This document shows, in pieces, positions 17,343-26,525 of a stretch of 64,000 bases of DNA. A model generated the notes under the pieces. It had not been told where the DNA came from, made no database searches, and was given only the letters and a program-made list of their open reading frames with translations. Source of the stretch: Aeromicrobium ginsengisoli. GTDB lineage: Bacteria; Actinomycetota; Actinomycetes; Propionibacteriales; Nocardioidaceae. Both the position numbers and the translations under genes were made by a program. Location of the stretch: positions 496,001-560,000 of the forward strand of contig NZ_SDPQ02000003.1 in assembly GCF_004134905.2 (NCBI RefSeq), written 5' to 3'. The stretch's first letter is position 1, and every line of letters begins with the position of its first letter.

Positions 17343-17445
17343 TCGGGGAGCAGCTTCCGTAGGACGTACGACACGGTCGAAGCGGCACCGCGCGCCTGCA
17401 ATGACCGCCCATACTGGGGTGGGGATTCTGGTGTGAGGGATGTCG

Positions 17446-18420
17446 ATGGCGCGTGGTGGACGAGGCGAGGTCGTGGTGACAGGTGACGACCGCGAGACCC
17501 CGGACGATGTTCCCGTCGTCGTCACTCCGTCAGGCCCGCGGCACACGTTCGGTCCGGTCCCGATAGTCCCGCCCTCGCGCGGCCTCGGGTTCCGTTCCAA
17601 GGGCCGGTCCGCCGAGGGCGCGGACGAGCCACCGGGGGACGCCGGGGACCAGGTCGCGGCCGTCGCGCTTGAGCCGGAGCCGGACTCGCCGGTCGTGGAT
17701 GCAGTGCCGGAGGAGTACGTGCCCAGGCACGCCCGCACGCCCGATGCCGCGAACGTACGCGTCCTGCATCCCGCCTCGCCCGTCAAGGCGCGGCCGGTCG
17801 CCGACGCGGCGGAGCCCGCGCCCCGCGCCGCCGGTCACGGGAAGCATCGGCGCCAGCACAGCGCCATCAGTGGCACGGTCCGCAGCACCCGTGACCGTGG
17901 GCTTCGCGACATGCAGGTCGTCGTGCTGGACGAGCACTGGCAGGTCATCGCCACGTCGGTCACGGGCACCGACGGGGTGTTCGTCGCGGAGGACGTACCC
18001 CCTGGCACCTATCGCGTGATGGCGACCGACGAGCTCGACGGTGACTTCGGTGCGGGGTGGCACGACAGCTCCGCGCACGCCAGGGCCGGGTTCATCGAGG
18101 TCAAGGAAGGCAGGACGCGCCGCAACATCGACATCACGCTGGCGTCCGCCGCTGCCGTTGACCTCGACGTCGAGGTCCGCAGGAAGAAGGCAATCGTCGG
18201 CATCCGGGTCACCGAGCGCGCCACGGGCGTACGCGCCAACGGCTCCGTGCGGGTGACGACCAAGCAGTTCGGCGTCGAGCTGCCGCTCGCGAAGGGGCGC
18301 ACAGCCATCACGCTGCTGGGCTCTGCCGACGGGTCGCCGAGGCTGAGCAAGAAGGTCAGGGTCGACTACCTCGGCACCAAGCACGTGCAACCGGGCTCGG
18401 CGTCCGCCACGCTGCGCTGA
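17446..18420 (+). CDS. Carboxypeptidase-regulatory-like/Ig-like protein without signal peptide
   Basis: A 324-residue protein. Residues 1 to about 140 are disordered, Pro/Ala/Asp-rich, with a basic GKHRRQH end. Residues about 141-225 are one CarboxypepD_reg-like unit (ISGTVRSTRDRGLRDMQVVVLDE, VFVAEDVPPGTYRVMA). The final ~90 residues are Ig-like. No hydrophobic segment is visible, which is odd for domains normally found outside the cell. GAGGG (17435-17439) favours the ATG at 17446 over 17440. It may be delivered by another route, or the fold may be used in the cytoplasm. Confidence 0.72.
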   Translation: MARGGRGEVVVTGDDRETPDDVPVVVTPSGPRHTFGPVPIVPPSRGLGFRSKGRSAEGADEPPGDAGDQVAAVALEPEPDSPVVDAVPEEYVPRHARTPDAANVRVLHPASPVKARPVADAAEPAPRAAGHGKHRRQHSAISGTVRSTRDRGLRDMQVVVLDEHWQVIATSVTGTDGVFVAEDVPPGTYRVMATDELDGDFGAGWHDSSAHARAGFIEVKEGRTRRNIDITLASAAAVDLDVEVRRKKAIVGIRVTERATGVRANGSVRVTTKQFGVELPLAKGRTAITLLGSADGSPRLSKKVRVDYLGTKHVQPGSASATLR

Positions 18421-18421
18421 C

Positions 18422-19222
18422 TCAGGCCGGGTCGAGGATCCGCTTGAGGAACTGCTGCGTACGTTCCTCGCGTGGGTCGCCGATGACCTGCGCACTGGGG
18501 CCGCGCTCGACCACGACACCCTCGTCGAGGAACAGCACCTGATCGGCGACGTGCTCGGCGAAGCGGATCTCGTGTGTCACCAGCACGGTCGTCCAGCCCT
18601 CGGCCGCGAGCTCCTTGATGACCGACAGCACCTCGCCGACGAGCTCGGGGTCGAGCGCCGAGGTCGGCTCGTCGAACAGCATGACCCGCGGCTTGAGCGC
18701 GAGTGCGCGGGCGATGCCGACGCGCTGCTGCTGGCCACCGGACAGCTGGAACGGGTACTGGTCCGCCTTGTCACTCAGTCCGACCTGGTCGAGGAGCGCC
18801 TTGGCCTCGTCGACGGCCTGCTCGAGTGGACGCTTCTGCACCTGCACGGGGCCCTCGATGACGTTCTGGATGACGGTCTTGTGAGGGAACAGGTTGTGGG
18901 CCTGGAACACCATGCCGCTCTGCGCTCTCAGGGCAGCGATCTGTTGGCGGGCCGAGCCGCCCTTGTCCGGCAACGTCGCGAAGTCGACCTCGACGTCGTC
19001 GATGCGGATCGTGCCGGAGTCGGGGCGTTCGAGCACGTTGAGCGAGCGCAGGATCGTGGTCTTGCCCGAGCCGGAGGGCCCGATCAGGACCGACGTCGTG
19101 CCGGCCGCGACGTCGAGATCGATGCCGTGGAGGACGTGGTTGTCGCCGAACGACTTCTGCAGCCCCCTCGCGCGTACGCGGAGGTCGCCCATGTCGTTGG
19201 TGATCTGCGGGATGTCGGTCAT
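18422..19222 (-). CDS. Amino-acid ABC transporter ATP-binding protein (GlnQ/TcyN-like)
   Basis: A 266-residue polar-amino-acid ATPase: Walker A GPSGSGKTT, Q-loop GMVFQAHNLFPHKTV, signature LSGGQQQR, Walker B VMLFDEPTSALDPELV, switch VTHEIRFA. Its ATG overlaps the stop of the permease gene (ATGA). An in-frame extension to 19849 is a shadow of the permease gene and is rejected. It works with the fused binding protein-permease encoded just upstream. The 3' end abuts the convergent gene ending at 18420. Confidence 0.93.
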   Translation of the reverse strand: MTDIPQITNDMGDLRVRARGLQKSFGDNHVLHGIDLDVAAGTTSVLIGPSGSGKTTILRSLNVLERPDSGTIRIDDVEVDFATLPDKGGSARQQIAALRAQSGMVFQAHNLFPHKTVIQNVIEGPVQVQKRPLEQAVDEAKALLDQVGLSDKADQYPFQLSGGQQQRVGIARALALKPRVMLFDEPTSALDPELVGEVLSVIKELAAEGWTTVLVTHEIRFAEHVADQVLFLDEGVVVERGPSAQVIGDPREERTQQFLKRILDPA

Positions 19223-20727
19223 CTGGCCACGAACCTGTTCAGTCGGGTCTCGAGTCTGCCTTGGACGGCCGACATGCCCACGCACACGACCCAGTAGTAG
19301 ACAGCTGCCACTCCGTACAGCACCAGGTAAGCGCCACTGTTGGCTGCTGCGAATCGGGCTTCCTGGGTCAGCTCCGTGACCGTGACCACGGCCAGCAGAG
19401 ACGTGTCCTTGAGCAAGGAGATCGCCGTGTTGGACAACGGGGGCACGGCAATGCGCGCAGCCTGCGGGAACACGATCCGCCGCAACGACTGCCAGTAGCC
19501 CATGCCGACGGTGGATGCCGCCTCGAACTGCCCCCTGGGCACCGAGAGGATCGCCGCACGTACGACCTCCGCGGCATAGCCACCCACGTTGAGACTCAAC
19601 GCGAGGATTGCCGAGGTCCATGGCGAGAGCTTGATCCCGATCTCGGGCAGGCCGTAGAAGACGATGAAGAGCTGCACGAGTAGCGGGGTGCCGCGGATGA
19701 TCGAGATGTACGCCTTCGCGATCGCACTGAGCACCCGACTGCCGGAGATCCGAGCCAGTGCGGCCGCGACCGCGACCATGAGCCCGAATGCGAAGCTGAT
19801 GATCGTGATCGGGATCGTCGCGATCAGGAGCTTCTTGAGCATCGGCCATGCCGCGTCCTTGGCGACCTCGGTGTCGCTCCGCGCCGCGCGGCCGCCGGAG
19901 ACGTCGACGTCGCCGGAGTTCTCGACCGTGACGTCAGTCTTGAAGTACTTCTCGGAGATCTTGGCGAGCGTCCCATCGGCCTTCAGCTCGGCCAGCGCCT
20001 TGTTGGACTCCTCCAGGCGCGGGTCGTCCTTGCGGAACGCCAGCACCTGCTCGCTGACCTCGTCCCCGGCGTCCCCGGCGATCTCGATGTCATCCTTGCC
20101 GGTGGTGTTGAGGTAGTCGAGGGCTGCGATGTTGTCGTTGATCAGCAGGTCCGCGTCGCCCCGGACGACCAGCGCCGCGGCTTCCGAGAAGCCGTCGACC
20201 GCCTTGATCTTGGCCCCGGCCTTGCGGGCCACATCGGCCCAGCTCGTCGTGACCGACTCGGCGGCGGTCACGGGATCATCGTCATCGCTCCGCTTCTTGA
20301 TGTCCGCAAGCGTCTTGATGCCCGTGGTGCCCTTCTTGACCACGATGACGCCGCGCGAGTAGGTGTACGTCGTGCCGAGGCCGTACTTCGCCTCACGCTC
20401 GGGGTTGCGGGTCACCTGGTTGGCGATGACGTCGATGCGCTTGGCGTCGAGCGCCGTGAAGATGCCGTCGAACGTGGTCTCGACGAACGTGAGCTTCCAG
20501 CCGGCCTTCTTGGCGACAGCCTTGATCACGTCGATGTCGAAGCCTGTGAGCTTGTTGGTCTTGGCGTCATGGAACGAGAACGGCGGATAGACGCCCTCGG
20601 TGCCGACGCGTACGACGGGCCGGTCGTCGGCCTGGGCCAGGTGCGTCGTGGTCGCGGTGGCACTGCCAGCGGGCAGCACGATCAACCCCACGAACGCCAG
20701 CACGAGCAGCCTCACGGCATGGCGCAT
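19219..20727 (-). CDS. Fused amino-acid binding protein-permease (possibly cystine)
   Basis: A 502-residue fusion. A signal segment (about 1-25) leads into a type II periplasmic-binding domain (VRVGTEGVYPPFSFHD, TGFDIDVIKAVA, RIDVIANQVTRNPEREAKY) to about 265. A HisM/GlnP-type permease with about five helices and the EAA loop (EAASTVGMGYWQSLRRIVFPQA) follows. The VIANQV string resembles FliY/TcyA cystine-binding proteins, so cystine is a guess. Fusion tethers the receptor to the membrane domain. The ATG at 20727 has GAGGAGA upstream. Confidence 0.88.
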   Translation of the reverse strand: MRHAVRLLVLAFVGLIVLPAGSATATTTHLAQADDRPVVRVGTEGVYPPFSFHDAKTNKLTGFDIDVIKAVAKKAGWKLTFVETTFDGIFTALDAKRIDVIANQVTRNPEREAKYGLGTTYTYSRGVIVVKKGTTGIKTLADIKKRSDDDDPVTAAESVTTSWADVARKAGAKIKAVDGFSEAAALVVRGDADLLINDNIAALDYLNTTGKDDIEIAGDAGDEVSEQVLAFRKDDPRLEESNKALAELKADGTLAKISEKYFKTDVTVENSGDVDVSGGRAARSDTEVAKDAAWPMLKKLLIATIPITIISFAFGLMVAVAAALARISGSRVLSAIAKAYISIIRGTPLLVQLFIVFYGLPEIGIKLSPWTSAILALSLNVGGYAAEVVRAAILSVPRGQFEAASTVGMGYWQSLRRIVFPQAARIAVPPLSNTAISLLKDTSLLAVVTVTELTQEARFAAANSGAYLVLYGVAAVYYWVVCVGMSAVQGRLETRLNRFVAR

Positions 20728-20820
20728 TGCGTCTCCTCTGTGGTGAACCACCGAGGGTTTCCCCGATAGACGTGACAGTAGTCCTGAATCCCGGGTCCTG
20801 CCGATGTCTCGTTTGCCGGA

Positions 20821-21567
20821 CTACGCCTTCTTGGCGAGGAACGCCGTCATCGCCTCGCGCGCCTCGTCGCTCGCGAACAGCTCGGCCGACAGCGCGGCGA
20901 CCTCGCCGCCCCGCTCGTCGATGCGCGCCACGAGGTCCCGGTTGAGGATCCGCTTGCTCTCGCGAAGGCCTTGCGGGTACGCCTTGCAGAGATCGGCGAG
21001 GACCCGGGCGACCTCGGCCCCGAGCTCGGCATCGGCGACCGCCCGGGTGATCAGGCCGACGTCGGCTGCCTCGGCGGCATCGAACTTCCGGGCCGTGAGG
21101 AACAGGTCAGCCGCGGCGCGGTCGCTGAACCGCGGGATCAGGCTCAACGAGATGATCGCCGCCGCCAGTCCCAGGCGCACCTCGGTCAGCTGGAAGGACA
21201 CCGACTCCGCCGCGATGACGATGTCGGCCGCGCCGACGATGCCGAGGCCGCCGGCGCGTACGGGCCCACCGAGCTCGACGACGACGGGCTTGGCCGCGGT
21301 CGCGATCTGGCGCTGCAGCGCGACGATCGCCTTGGCGCCTTCGGCCATGCCACCGCTGACCGCCTCGGTCATGTCGGCGCCGGAGCAGAACACCGTGCCG
21401 GCCGAGCGGATCAGGATCGCCTTGACGCTCGCGTCGGCATCGGCCGTGGTCAGGTGCGCCGCGAGCTCGGTGACGAGCTGCTTGCTCAGCGCGTTGCGGT
21501 TGCGCTCGCTGTCGAGCGTGATCGTCGCGACCTGGTCGGCCACCTCGAGGTGCACCAGCTCAGTCAT
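20821..21567 (-). CDS. Enoyl-CoA hydratase/isomerase family protein (last gene of the Atu-like operon)
   Basis: A 248-residue crotonase-fold protein. The oxyanion-hole segments are TVFCSGADM and ELGGPVRAGGLGIVGAADI, and the helix with the potential catalytic Glu is SFQLTEVRLGL. It presumably hydrates an unsaturated acyl-CoA made by the acyl-CoA dehydrogenases or carboxylase encoded upstream. It is separated from the acyl-CoA dehydrogenase gene by a 135-base gap containing a palindromic repeat, so it may be less tightly co-expressed. AAAGGA precedes the ATG. Confidence 0.88.
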   Translation of the reverse strand: MTELVHLEVADQVATITLDSERNRNALSKQLVTELAAHLTTADADASVKAILIRSAGTVFCSGADMTEAVSGGMAEGAKAIVALQRQIATAAKPVVVELGGPVRAGGLGIVGAADIVIAAESVSFQLTEVRLGLAAAIISLSLIPRFSDRAAADLFLTARKFDAAEAADVGLITRAVADAELGAEVARVLADLCKAYPQGLRESKRILNRDLVARIDERGGEVAALSAELFASDEAREAMTAFLAKKA

Positions 21568-21589
21568 GTGTGGTCCTTTCGCGAGTACT

Positions 21590-21697
21590 CGGTGATCGAG
21601 TGCCGCCGAGGAACGAGGCGGTGTATCGAGATCACGTCACCGGGTCTCGATACGCCTGCTCGCAGAGCTCGCTGGCTACTCGACCGGCAAAGGGTTG
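21590..21697. repeat. Dispersed palindromic intergenic element (copy 1)
   Basis: GTATCGAGA (21623-21631) and TCTCGATAC (21645-21653) form the core inverted repeat. The left flank carries TCGAGT and GAGGAACGAGGCG, and the right flank CTCGCTGGCTACTCGACC. The left flank is clearly related to the element at 24836-24920. It has no coding capacity and sits between two operon genes. Confidence 0.6.
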
Positions 21698-21702
21698 AGT
21701 CC

Positions 21703-22863
21703 TTAGTACGACTTGGGGAGGCCCAGGGAGAACTGGGCGATGAAGTTGAGCACCATCTCCTTGCTGACCGGTGCGATGCGGGACAGCCGCGAGCCGGCCA
21801 GCATCTGCACCAGACCGTACTCGTTGGCCAGGCCATTGCCGCCATGCGTCTGGATCGCCCGGTCGACCGCGTTGCACACGGCCTCTCCGGCGGCGTACTT
21901 CGCCATGTTGGCCGCCTCGCCCGCCGCCATGAAGTCACCAGCGACGTAGAGCGCGGCCGCCTTCTGCGTCATGAGCCGCGCCATCTCGATCTCGATGAAC
22001 GTCTGCGCGAGCGGGTGGGCGATCGCCTGGTGCGAGCCGATCGGTGCCTTCCAGACCTGGCGCTGGTTGGCGTACTCGCACGCCTTGGCCAGCGCGAGCC
22101 GGGCGGTGCCGGTGGCGAACGCGGCGCCCATGATGCGCTCGGGGTTGAGCCCGGCGAACAGCTGGTCGATGCCGGCGTCCTCGCTGCCGATCAGGGTGTC
22201 GGCCGGCACGCGTACGTCGTCGAAGAACAGGGTGAACTGCTTCTCCGGCGAGGTGATGCCCATGTCGATCTGCTGGTAGGTGAACCCCTCGGCGTCGGTC
22301 GGCACGAGGAACAGCGCAGGCTTGAGGTTGCCGGTCTTGGCGTCCTCGGTGCGCGCGACGACGAGCACGTGGCTCGCCTCGTCGACGCCGGAGATGTACG
22401 TCTTGGTGCCCTTGAGCCGCCAGCCGTCGTCCTCCCGGTAGGCCGTGGTGATGATCTTGTGCGAGTTGGACCCGGCGTCGGGCTCGGTGATCGAGAACGC
22501 GAACGTCGAGGTGCCGTCGGCGAGTCCGGGCAGCCAGCGCTCCTTCTGCGCCTGCGTGCCGTACTGCGTGATGATCGTCCCGACGATCGCCGGCGAGACG
22601 ACCATGAGCAGCAGCGGACTGCCGGCCGTCGCCAGCTCCTCACACACCGCCGCGAGGTCGCCGATGTCACCGCCACCGCCACCGAACTCCTCCGGCACCG
22701 CGACGCCGAGGTAGCCGAGCTTGCCGGCCTCCTCCCACAGCTCGGTGGTCTTGCGACCCTCCTGCGCGGCCTTCTCGAAGTAGTCGCGGCCGTACTTCGC
22801 GCCCAGGTCGGCCACGGCCTTGCGCAGCGCGAGGCGCTCGTCGGACTCGGTGAAGTTGTTCAT
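21703..22863 (-). CDS. Acyl-CoA dehydrogenase (operon copy 2)
   Basis: A 386-residue flavoprotein of normal ACAD length. FAD/substrate motifs FAFSITEPDAGSNSHKI and LKGTKTYISGVDEA are present, as is QTHGGNGLANEYGL near the end. The usual C-terminal IYEGT catalytic Glu is absent (RLSRIAPVSKEM). A Glu in LNPERIMG lies at the position used by isovaleryl-CoA-type enzymes. It oxidises an acyl-CoA, passing electrons to ETF. Its start overlaps the biotin carboxylase stop by four bases. Confidence 0.9.
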   Translation of the reverse strand: MNNFTESDERLALRKAVADLGAKYGRDYFEKAAQEGRKTTELWEEAGKLGYLGVAVPEEFGGGGGDIGDLAAVCEELATAGSPLLLMVVSPAIVGTIITQYGTQAQKERWLPGLADGTSTFAFSITEPDAGSNSHKIITTAYREDDGWRLKGTKTYISGVDEASHVLVVARTEDAKTGNLKPALFLVPTDAEGFTYQQIDMGITSPEKQFTLFFDDVRVPADTLIGSEDAGIDQLFAGLNPERIMGAAFATGTARLALAKACEYANQRQVWKAPIGSHQAIAHPLAQTFIEIEMARLMTQKAAALYVAGDFMAAGEAANMAKYAAGEAVCNAVDRAIQTHGGNGLANEYGLVQMLAGSRLSRIAPVSKEMVLNFIAQFSLGLPKSY

Positions 22864-24818
22864 GATGATCCTTCGCTCGTTGAGCTTGTCGAAATGTCGA
22901 TGATGGCGAGTACGGCGCCGGACTCGACCTGGGCGCCGGGCGTGACGGACAGCCCGGACACGACACCGTCGGTCGGTGCGGTGATGGTGTGCTGCATCTT
23001 CATGGCCTCGAGGACGACGACGACGTCACCCTTGCTGACGTGCTGGCCGTCCTCGACCGCGACGCTGATGACGGCGGCTGGCATCGGCGCGAGGAGCGAG
23101 CCCTCGGCGACGACATCGGCCGGGTCGACGAACGTCGGCACGGGCGTGAGCGTGATCGAGCCGTACGGCCCGTCGACATCGACCCATCCGTCACCGACCG
23201 CGACATCGTACGTCTCGGTGAGCCCCTCGACGTCGAGCACGACGCGCGTCGGGCCGGCCTCGATGACCGTGACGCCGTCGAGGTCGTGCTGCACGAACCC
23301 GGCCGAGTACGAGACCGTCAGGTCGTGGTTCCTTGAGCTTGTCGAAACGACGTACGCCCGGGTGCGCGGCTGGCTCGGGACGTTGCGGAACGCCGTCGGG
23401 ATGCGGCCGAGCACCTTCGCGTGTGCCGTGGCGGTCGTGGCCTCGGCGAGCGCGGCGGCGACCGCCGAGCGGCGGACGGCCGGCTCGTCGAGCGACGGCT
23501 TCGTCCAGTCAGCAAGCCGCTCGTCGAGCAGTGCCGTGTGGACCCGCGCCGAGACGAACTCCTCGTCGGCGAGGATCGACCGCAGGAAGTCGAGGTTGGT
23601 CCGCACACCGTGCACCCGCGTGCGCCTCAGCGCGTCGCCGAGCTTGCGGATCGCCGTGGTCCGATCGGCACCATGCGCCACGACCTTGGCGATCATCGCG
23701 TCGTAGTGGATGCCGACGACCGAGCCCGACTCGACGCCGGAGTCGACCCGTACACCCGCCGGCACCTCGAACGTACGGACGGTGCCGGTCTGGGGCTGCC
23801 AATCGTCGGCGGGGTCCTCGGCGTAGACCCGCACCTCGACCGCATGCCCGCTCGGACCCGTCGGCTCCTCGCCGAGCTGCGCGCCCTCGGCGACCCGGAT
23901 CTGCTCGGCGACGAGGTCGACGCCGAACACCTCCTCGGTCACCGGGTGCTCGACCTGGAGGCGGGTGTTCATCTCGAGGAAGTACGCCTTGCCGGTGTCG
24001 AGGTGCGCGTCGGCGACGAGGAACTCGACGGTCCCGGCGCCGACATAGTCCACGGCCTTGACCGCGGCGCGCGCGGCGTCGTGGAGCGTCGTGCGTACGG
24101 GATCACTCACGGACGGGGCCGGCGCTTCCTCGACGACCTTCTGGTGCCGGCGCTGGATCGAGCAGTCACGGTCGCCGACGATCCAGCACGTGCCGTGGGT
24201 GTCGGCCATGACCTGCACCTCGATGTGGCGCGCGGTCGGCAGGTAGGGCTCGACGAACACCGTGGGGTCGCCGAACGCCGACAGCGCCTCGGCACCCGCA
24301 GCCGCCAGCTCGCCATCGAGGTCGGCCGGGTCGGTGACGATGCGCATGCCGCGACCACCGCCTCCCGCGGACGCCTTGACCAGCAGCGGGAAGTCGCCTG
24401 CCTTCGCGGTTGCGGCGTCGACCGACAGGATCGGCACGCCGCCGGCCGCCATGAGCTCCTTGGCCCGGATCTTGGAGCCCATCGCGTCGATCGTCTCCGG
24501 CGCGGGGCCGATCCACGTCAGGCCCGCCTCGGCGACGGCGCGCGCGAACTCGGCGTTCTCGGACAGGAAGCCGTAGCCGGGGTGGATCGCGCCGGCGCCG
24601 GCCTTGAGCGCCGCGGCGATGACGAGGTCTCCGCGCAGGTAGGTGTCGGTCGGCGAGCTGCCCGGCAGGCGTACGGCGACATCGGCCTCACCGACGAACG
24701 GCGCTCCCGCATCAGCGTCGGAGTGCACGGCGACGGTGCGGATGCCGAGCTCCCGGCACGTCCGGAAGACGCGCCGGGCAATCTCCCCCCGATTGGCCAC
24801 GAGGATGCTGGCGATCAT
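22860..24818 (-). CDS. Acyl-CoA carboxylase alpha subunit (biotin carboxylase + BCCP)
   Basis: A 652-residue subunit: biotin carboxylase N-terminal LVANRGEIARRVFRT and HPGYGFLSEN, ATP-grasp KASAGGGGRGMRI, catalytic EMNTRLQVEHPVTE, then a BCCP domain with the biotinylated Lys in VLEAMKMQHT. Together with the beta subunit it carboxylates an enoyl- or acyl-CoA. Two copies of a dispersed mini-repeat are translated within it: STSS in VVSTSSRNH (23334-23348) and STSS in the last residues DISTSSTSEGSS (22880-22894). AAGGAG precedes the ATG. Confidence 0.93.
   Translation of the reverse strand: MIASILVANRGEIARRVFRTCRELGIRTVAVHSDADAGAPFVGEADVAVRLPGSSPTDTYLRGDLVIAAALKAGAGAIHPGYGFLSENAEFARAVAEAGLTWIGPAPETIDAMGSKIRAKELMAAGGVPILSVDAATAKAGDFPLLVKASAGGGGRGMRIVTDPADLDGELAAAGAEALSAFGDPTVFVEPYLPTARHIEVQVMADTHGTCWIVGDRDCSIQRRHQKVVEEAPAPSVSDPVRTTLHDAARAAVKAVDYVGAGTVEFLVADAHLDTGKAYFLEMNTRLQVEHPVTEEVFGVDLVAEQIRVAEGAQLGEEPTGPSGHAVEVRVYAEDPADDWQPQTGTVRTFEVPAGVRVDSGVESGSVVGIHYDAMIAKVVAHGADRTTAIRKLGDALRRTRVHGVRTNLDFLRSILADEEFVSARVHTALLDERLADWTKPSLDEPAVRRSAVAAALAEATTATAHAKVLGRIPTAFRNVPSQPRTRAYVVSTSSRNHDLTVSYSAGFVQHDLDGVTVIEAGPTRVVLDVEGLTETYDVAVGDGWVDVDGPYGSITLTPVPTFVDPADVVAEGSLLAPMPAAVISVAVEDGQHVSKGDVVVVLEAMKMQHTITAPTDGVVSGLSVTPGAQVESGAVLAIIDISTSSTSEGSS
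22880..22896. repeat. Mini-repeat TTGAGCTTGTCGAAA at the 3' end of the biotin carboxylase gene
   Basis: It matches the core TTGAGCYYGTCGAA also seen at 23334, 29452 and 38796 (reverse), and in variant form at 27247. Here it encodes the terminal STSS of the carboxylase and ends 17 bases before the window position of the next ATG region. Confidence 0.6.
23334..23348. repeat. Mini-repeat TTGAGCTTGTCGAAA inside the biotin carboxylase gene
   Basis: An exact copy of the 15-bp core, read through in frame as STSS between the carboxylase and BCCP domains. This is a tolerant linker region, which suggests insertion of a mobile mini-element without loss of function. Confidence 0.6.
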
Positions 24819-24835
24819 GCGAGGGCTCCTTGCAT

Positions 24836-24920
24836 GGTCTCGATACGGCTCGGCCGTCGAATGCTCGCGCGACCATCGCTGGTCGAGTTGGAGCGAGGAA
24901 CGAGCGAGAGTATCGAGACC
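24836..24920. repeat. Dispersed palindromic intergenic element (copy 2)
   Basis: GGTCTCGATAC (24836-24846) and GTATCGAGACC (24910-24920) are a perfect 11-bp inverted repeat enclosing TCGAGTTGGAGCGAGGAACGAG-like sequence shared with the element near 21.6 kb. It fills the 115-base gap between the two carboxylase subunit genes and has no ORF. Confidence 0.65.
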
Positions 24921-24933
24921 CCGTAACGTCCAC

Positions 24934-26523
24934 TCATGTGCGGAACACTCCGTATCCCTTGGCGCCTTCGACGGGGCGCGTGTTGATCGCGGACAGGCAG
25001 ATGCCGAGGATCGTGCGGGTGTCCCGCGGGTCGATCACCCCGTCGTCGTAGAGCATCCCCGACGTGAAGTAGGCAAGGGACTCCTTCTCGATCTGCTCCT
25101 CGACGTACGCCCGCATGGCCCGGTCGCCCTCCTCGTCGTAGGGCTGGCCCTTCGCCTCCGCAGCCCCGCGCGCGACGATCGAGATGACGCCGGCGAGCTG
25201 GGCCGGACCCATGACGGCGGACTTCGCGTTGGGCCAGCTGAACATGAACCGCGGGTCGTACGCCCGACCGCTCATGCCGTAGTGCCCGGCGCCGTACGAC
25301 GCACCGATCACGACCGAGAGGTGCGGGACGGTCGAGTTGGACACCGCGTTGATCATCTGCGCGCCGTGCTTGATGATGCCGCCCTGCTCGTACTCCGCGC
25401 CGACCATGTAGCCGGTCGTGTTGTGCAGGAACAGCAGCGGCGTGTCGGTCTGGTTGGCGAGCTGGATGAACTGCGTGGCCTTCTGCGCCTCCTCGCTGAA
25501 CAGCACGCCCTGGGCGTTGGCGAGGATGCCGATCGGGTAGCCGTGCAGTTGCGCGAAGCCGGTCACGAGCGACGATCCGTAGAGCGGCTTGAACTCGTCG
25601 AACTCCGAGCCGTCGACGATCCGGGCGATGACCTCGCGGGGGTCGAACGGGATCTTGAGATCGGTCGGCACGATGCCGAGCAGCTCCTCGGGGTCGAGCA
25701 CCGGCTCGGCGTACATGGGCTCCGGCGTCGACCCGTGCTTGCGCCAGTTGAGCCGGCGCACGATCGAGCGGCCGATGCGGATCGCGTCGAGCTCGTCGAC
25801 CGCGAGGTAGTCGGCGAGGCCGGATGTACGCGCGTGCATCTCCGCGCCGCCGAGCGACTCGTCGTCGGACTCCTCACCCGTCGCCATCTTGACCAGCGGC
25901 GGGCCGCCGAGGAACACCTTGGCGCCACCCTTGACCATGACGACGTAGTCGCTCATGCCCGGGATGTAGGCTCCGCCGGCCGTGGAGTTGCCGAACACCA
26001 GCGCGACGGTGGGCCGGCGGTCTGCGCTGGCCTGGGTGATGCTGCGGAACGAGCCGCCGCCGGGGATGAAGATGTCCTTCTGCGTCGGCAGGTCGGCGCC
26101 ACCGGACTCGACGAGGTTGATCGTCGGCAGCCCACACTCGTGGGCGATCTGCGCCGCCCGGTGCCCCTTCTTGAGCGTGCTGGGGTTGGACGAGCCGCCC
26201 TTCACGGTCGGGTCGTTGGCGACGATCATGCACTCGACGCCCTCGACCACGCCGATGCCCGTCACGATCGAGGCGCCGACCGCGAAGTCGGTGCCCCACG
26301 CCGCCAGGGTCGACAGCTCGAGGAACGGCGAGTCGGGGTCGATCAGCAGCTCGATGCGCTCACGCGCGGTGAGCTTGCCGCGCTCGTGGTGACGCTGGAC
26401 GTAGCGCTCACCTCCGCCGGCCAGCGCCTGCGCGTGCTGCTCGGCGAGGTCGGCGAGCCGCTCGAGCATCAGTGCCCGGTTGGTCTCGTACGTCTCGGTG
26501 GTCGGGTCGACAGTCGTGTGCAT
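24934..26523 (-). CDS. Acyl-CoA carboxylase beta subunit (carboxyltransferase; MCC/GCC-like)
   Basis: A 529-residue carboxyltransferase. N-terminal half: ERGKLTARERIELLIDPDSPFLELS, and VGASIVTGIGVVEGVECMIVANDPTVKGGS. C-terminal half: LFLHNTTGYMVGAEYEQGGIIKHGAQMINAVSNS and SYGAGHYGMSGRAYDPRFMF. The GYMVG...GGIIKHGA block resembles methylcrotonyl-/geranyl-CoA carboxylases rather than acetyl-CoA AccD. The start at 26523 (MHTTVDP) is two bases after the acyl-CoA dehydrogenase stop. Its biotin partner is the alpha subunit downstream. Confidence 0.92.
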   Translation of the reverse strand: MHTTVDPTTETYETNRALMLERLADLAEQHAQALAGGGERYVQRHHERGKLTARERIELLIDPDSPFLELSTLAAWGTDFAVGASIVTGIGVVEGVECMIVANDPTVKGGSSNPSTLKKGHRAAQIAHECGLPTINLVESGGADLPTQKDIFIPGGGSFRSITQASADRRPTVALVFGNSTAGGAYIPGMSDYVVMVKGGAKVFLGGPPLVKMATGEESDDESLGGAEMHARTSGLADYLAVDELDAIRIGRSIVRRLNWRKHGSTPEPMYAEPVLDPEELLGIVPTDLKIPFDPREVIARIVDGSEFDEFKPLYGSSLVTGFAQLHGYPIGILANAQGVLFSEEAQKATQFIQLANQTDTPLLFLHNTTGYMVGAEYEQGGIIKHGAQMINAVSNSTVPHLSVVIGASYGAGHYGMSGRAYDPRFMFSWPNAKSAVMGPAQLAGVISIVARGAAEAKGQPYDEEGDRAMRAYVEEQIEKESLAYFTSGMLYDDGVIDPRDTRTILGICLSAINTRPVEGAKGYGVFRT

Positions 26524-26525
26524 TT

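Noticed and set aside
20742..20753. Small hairpin GGTG-AAC-CACC near the amino-acid transporter start
   Set aside because: Only four pairs; likely to occur by chance and not convincing as a riboswitch or terminator.
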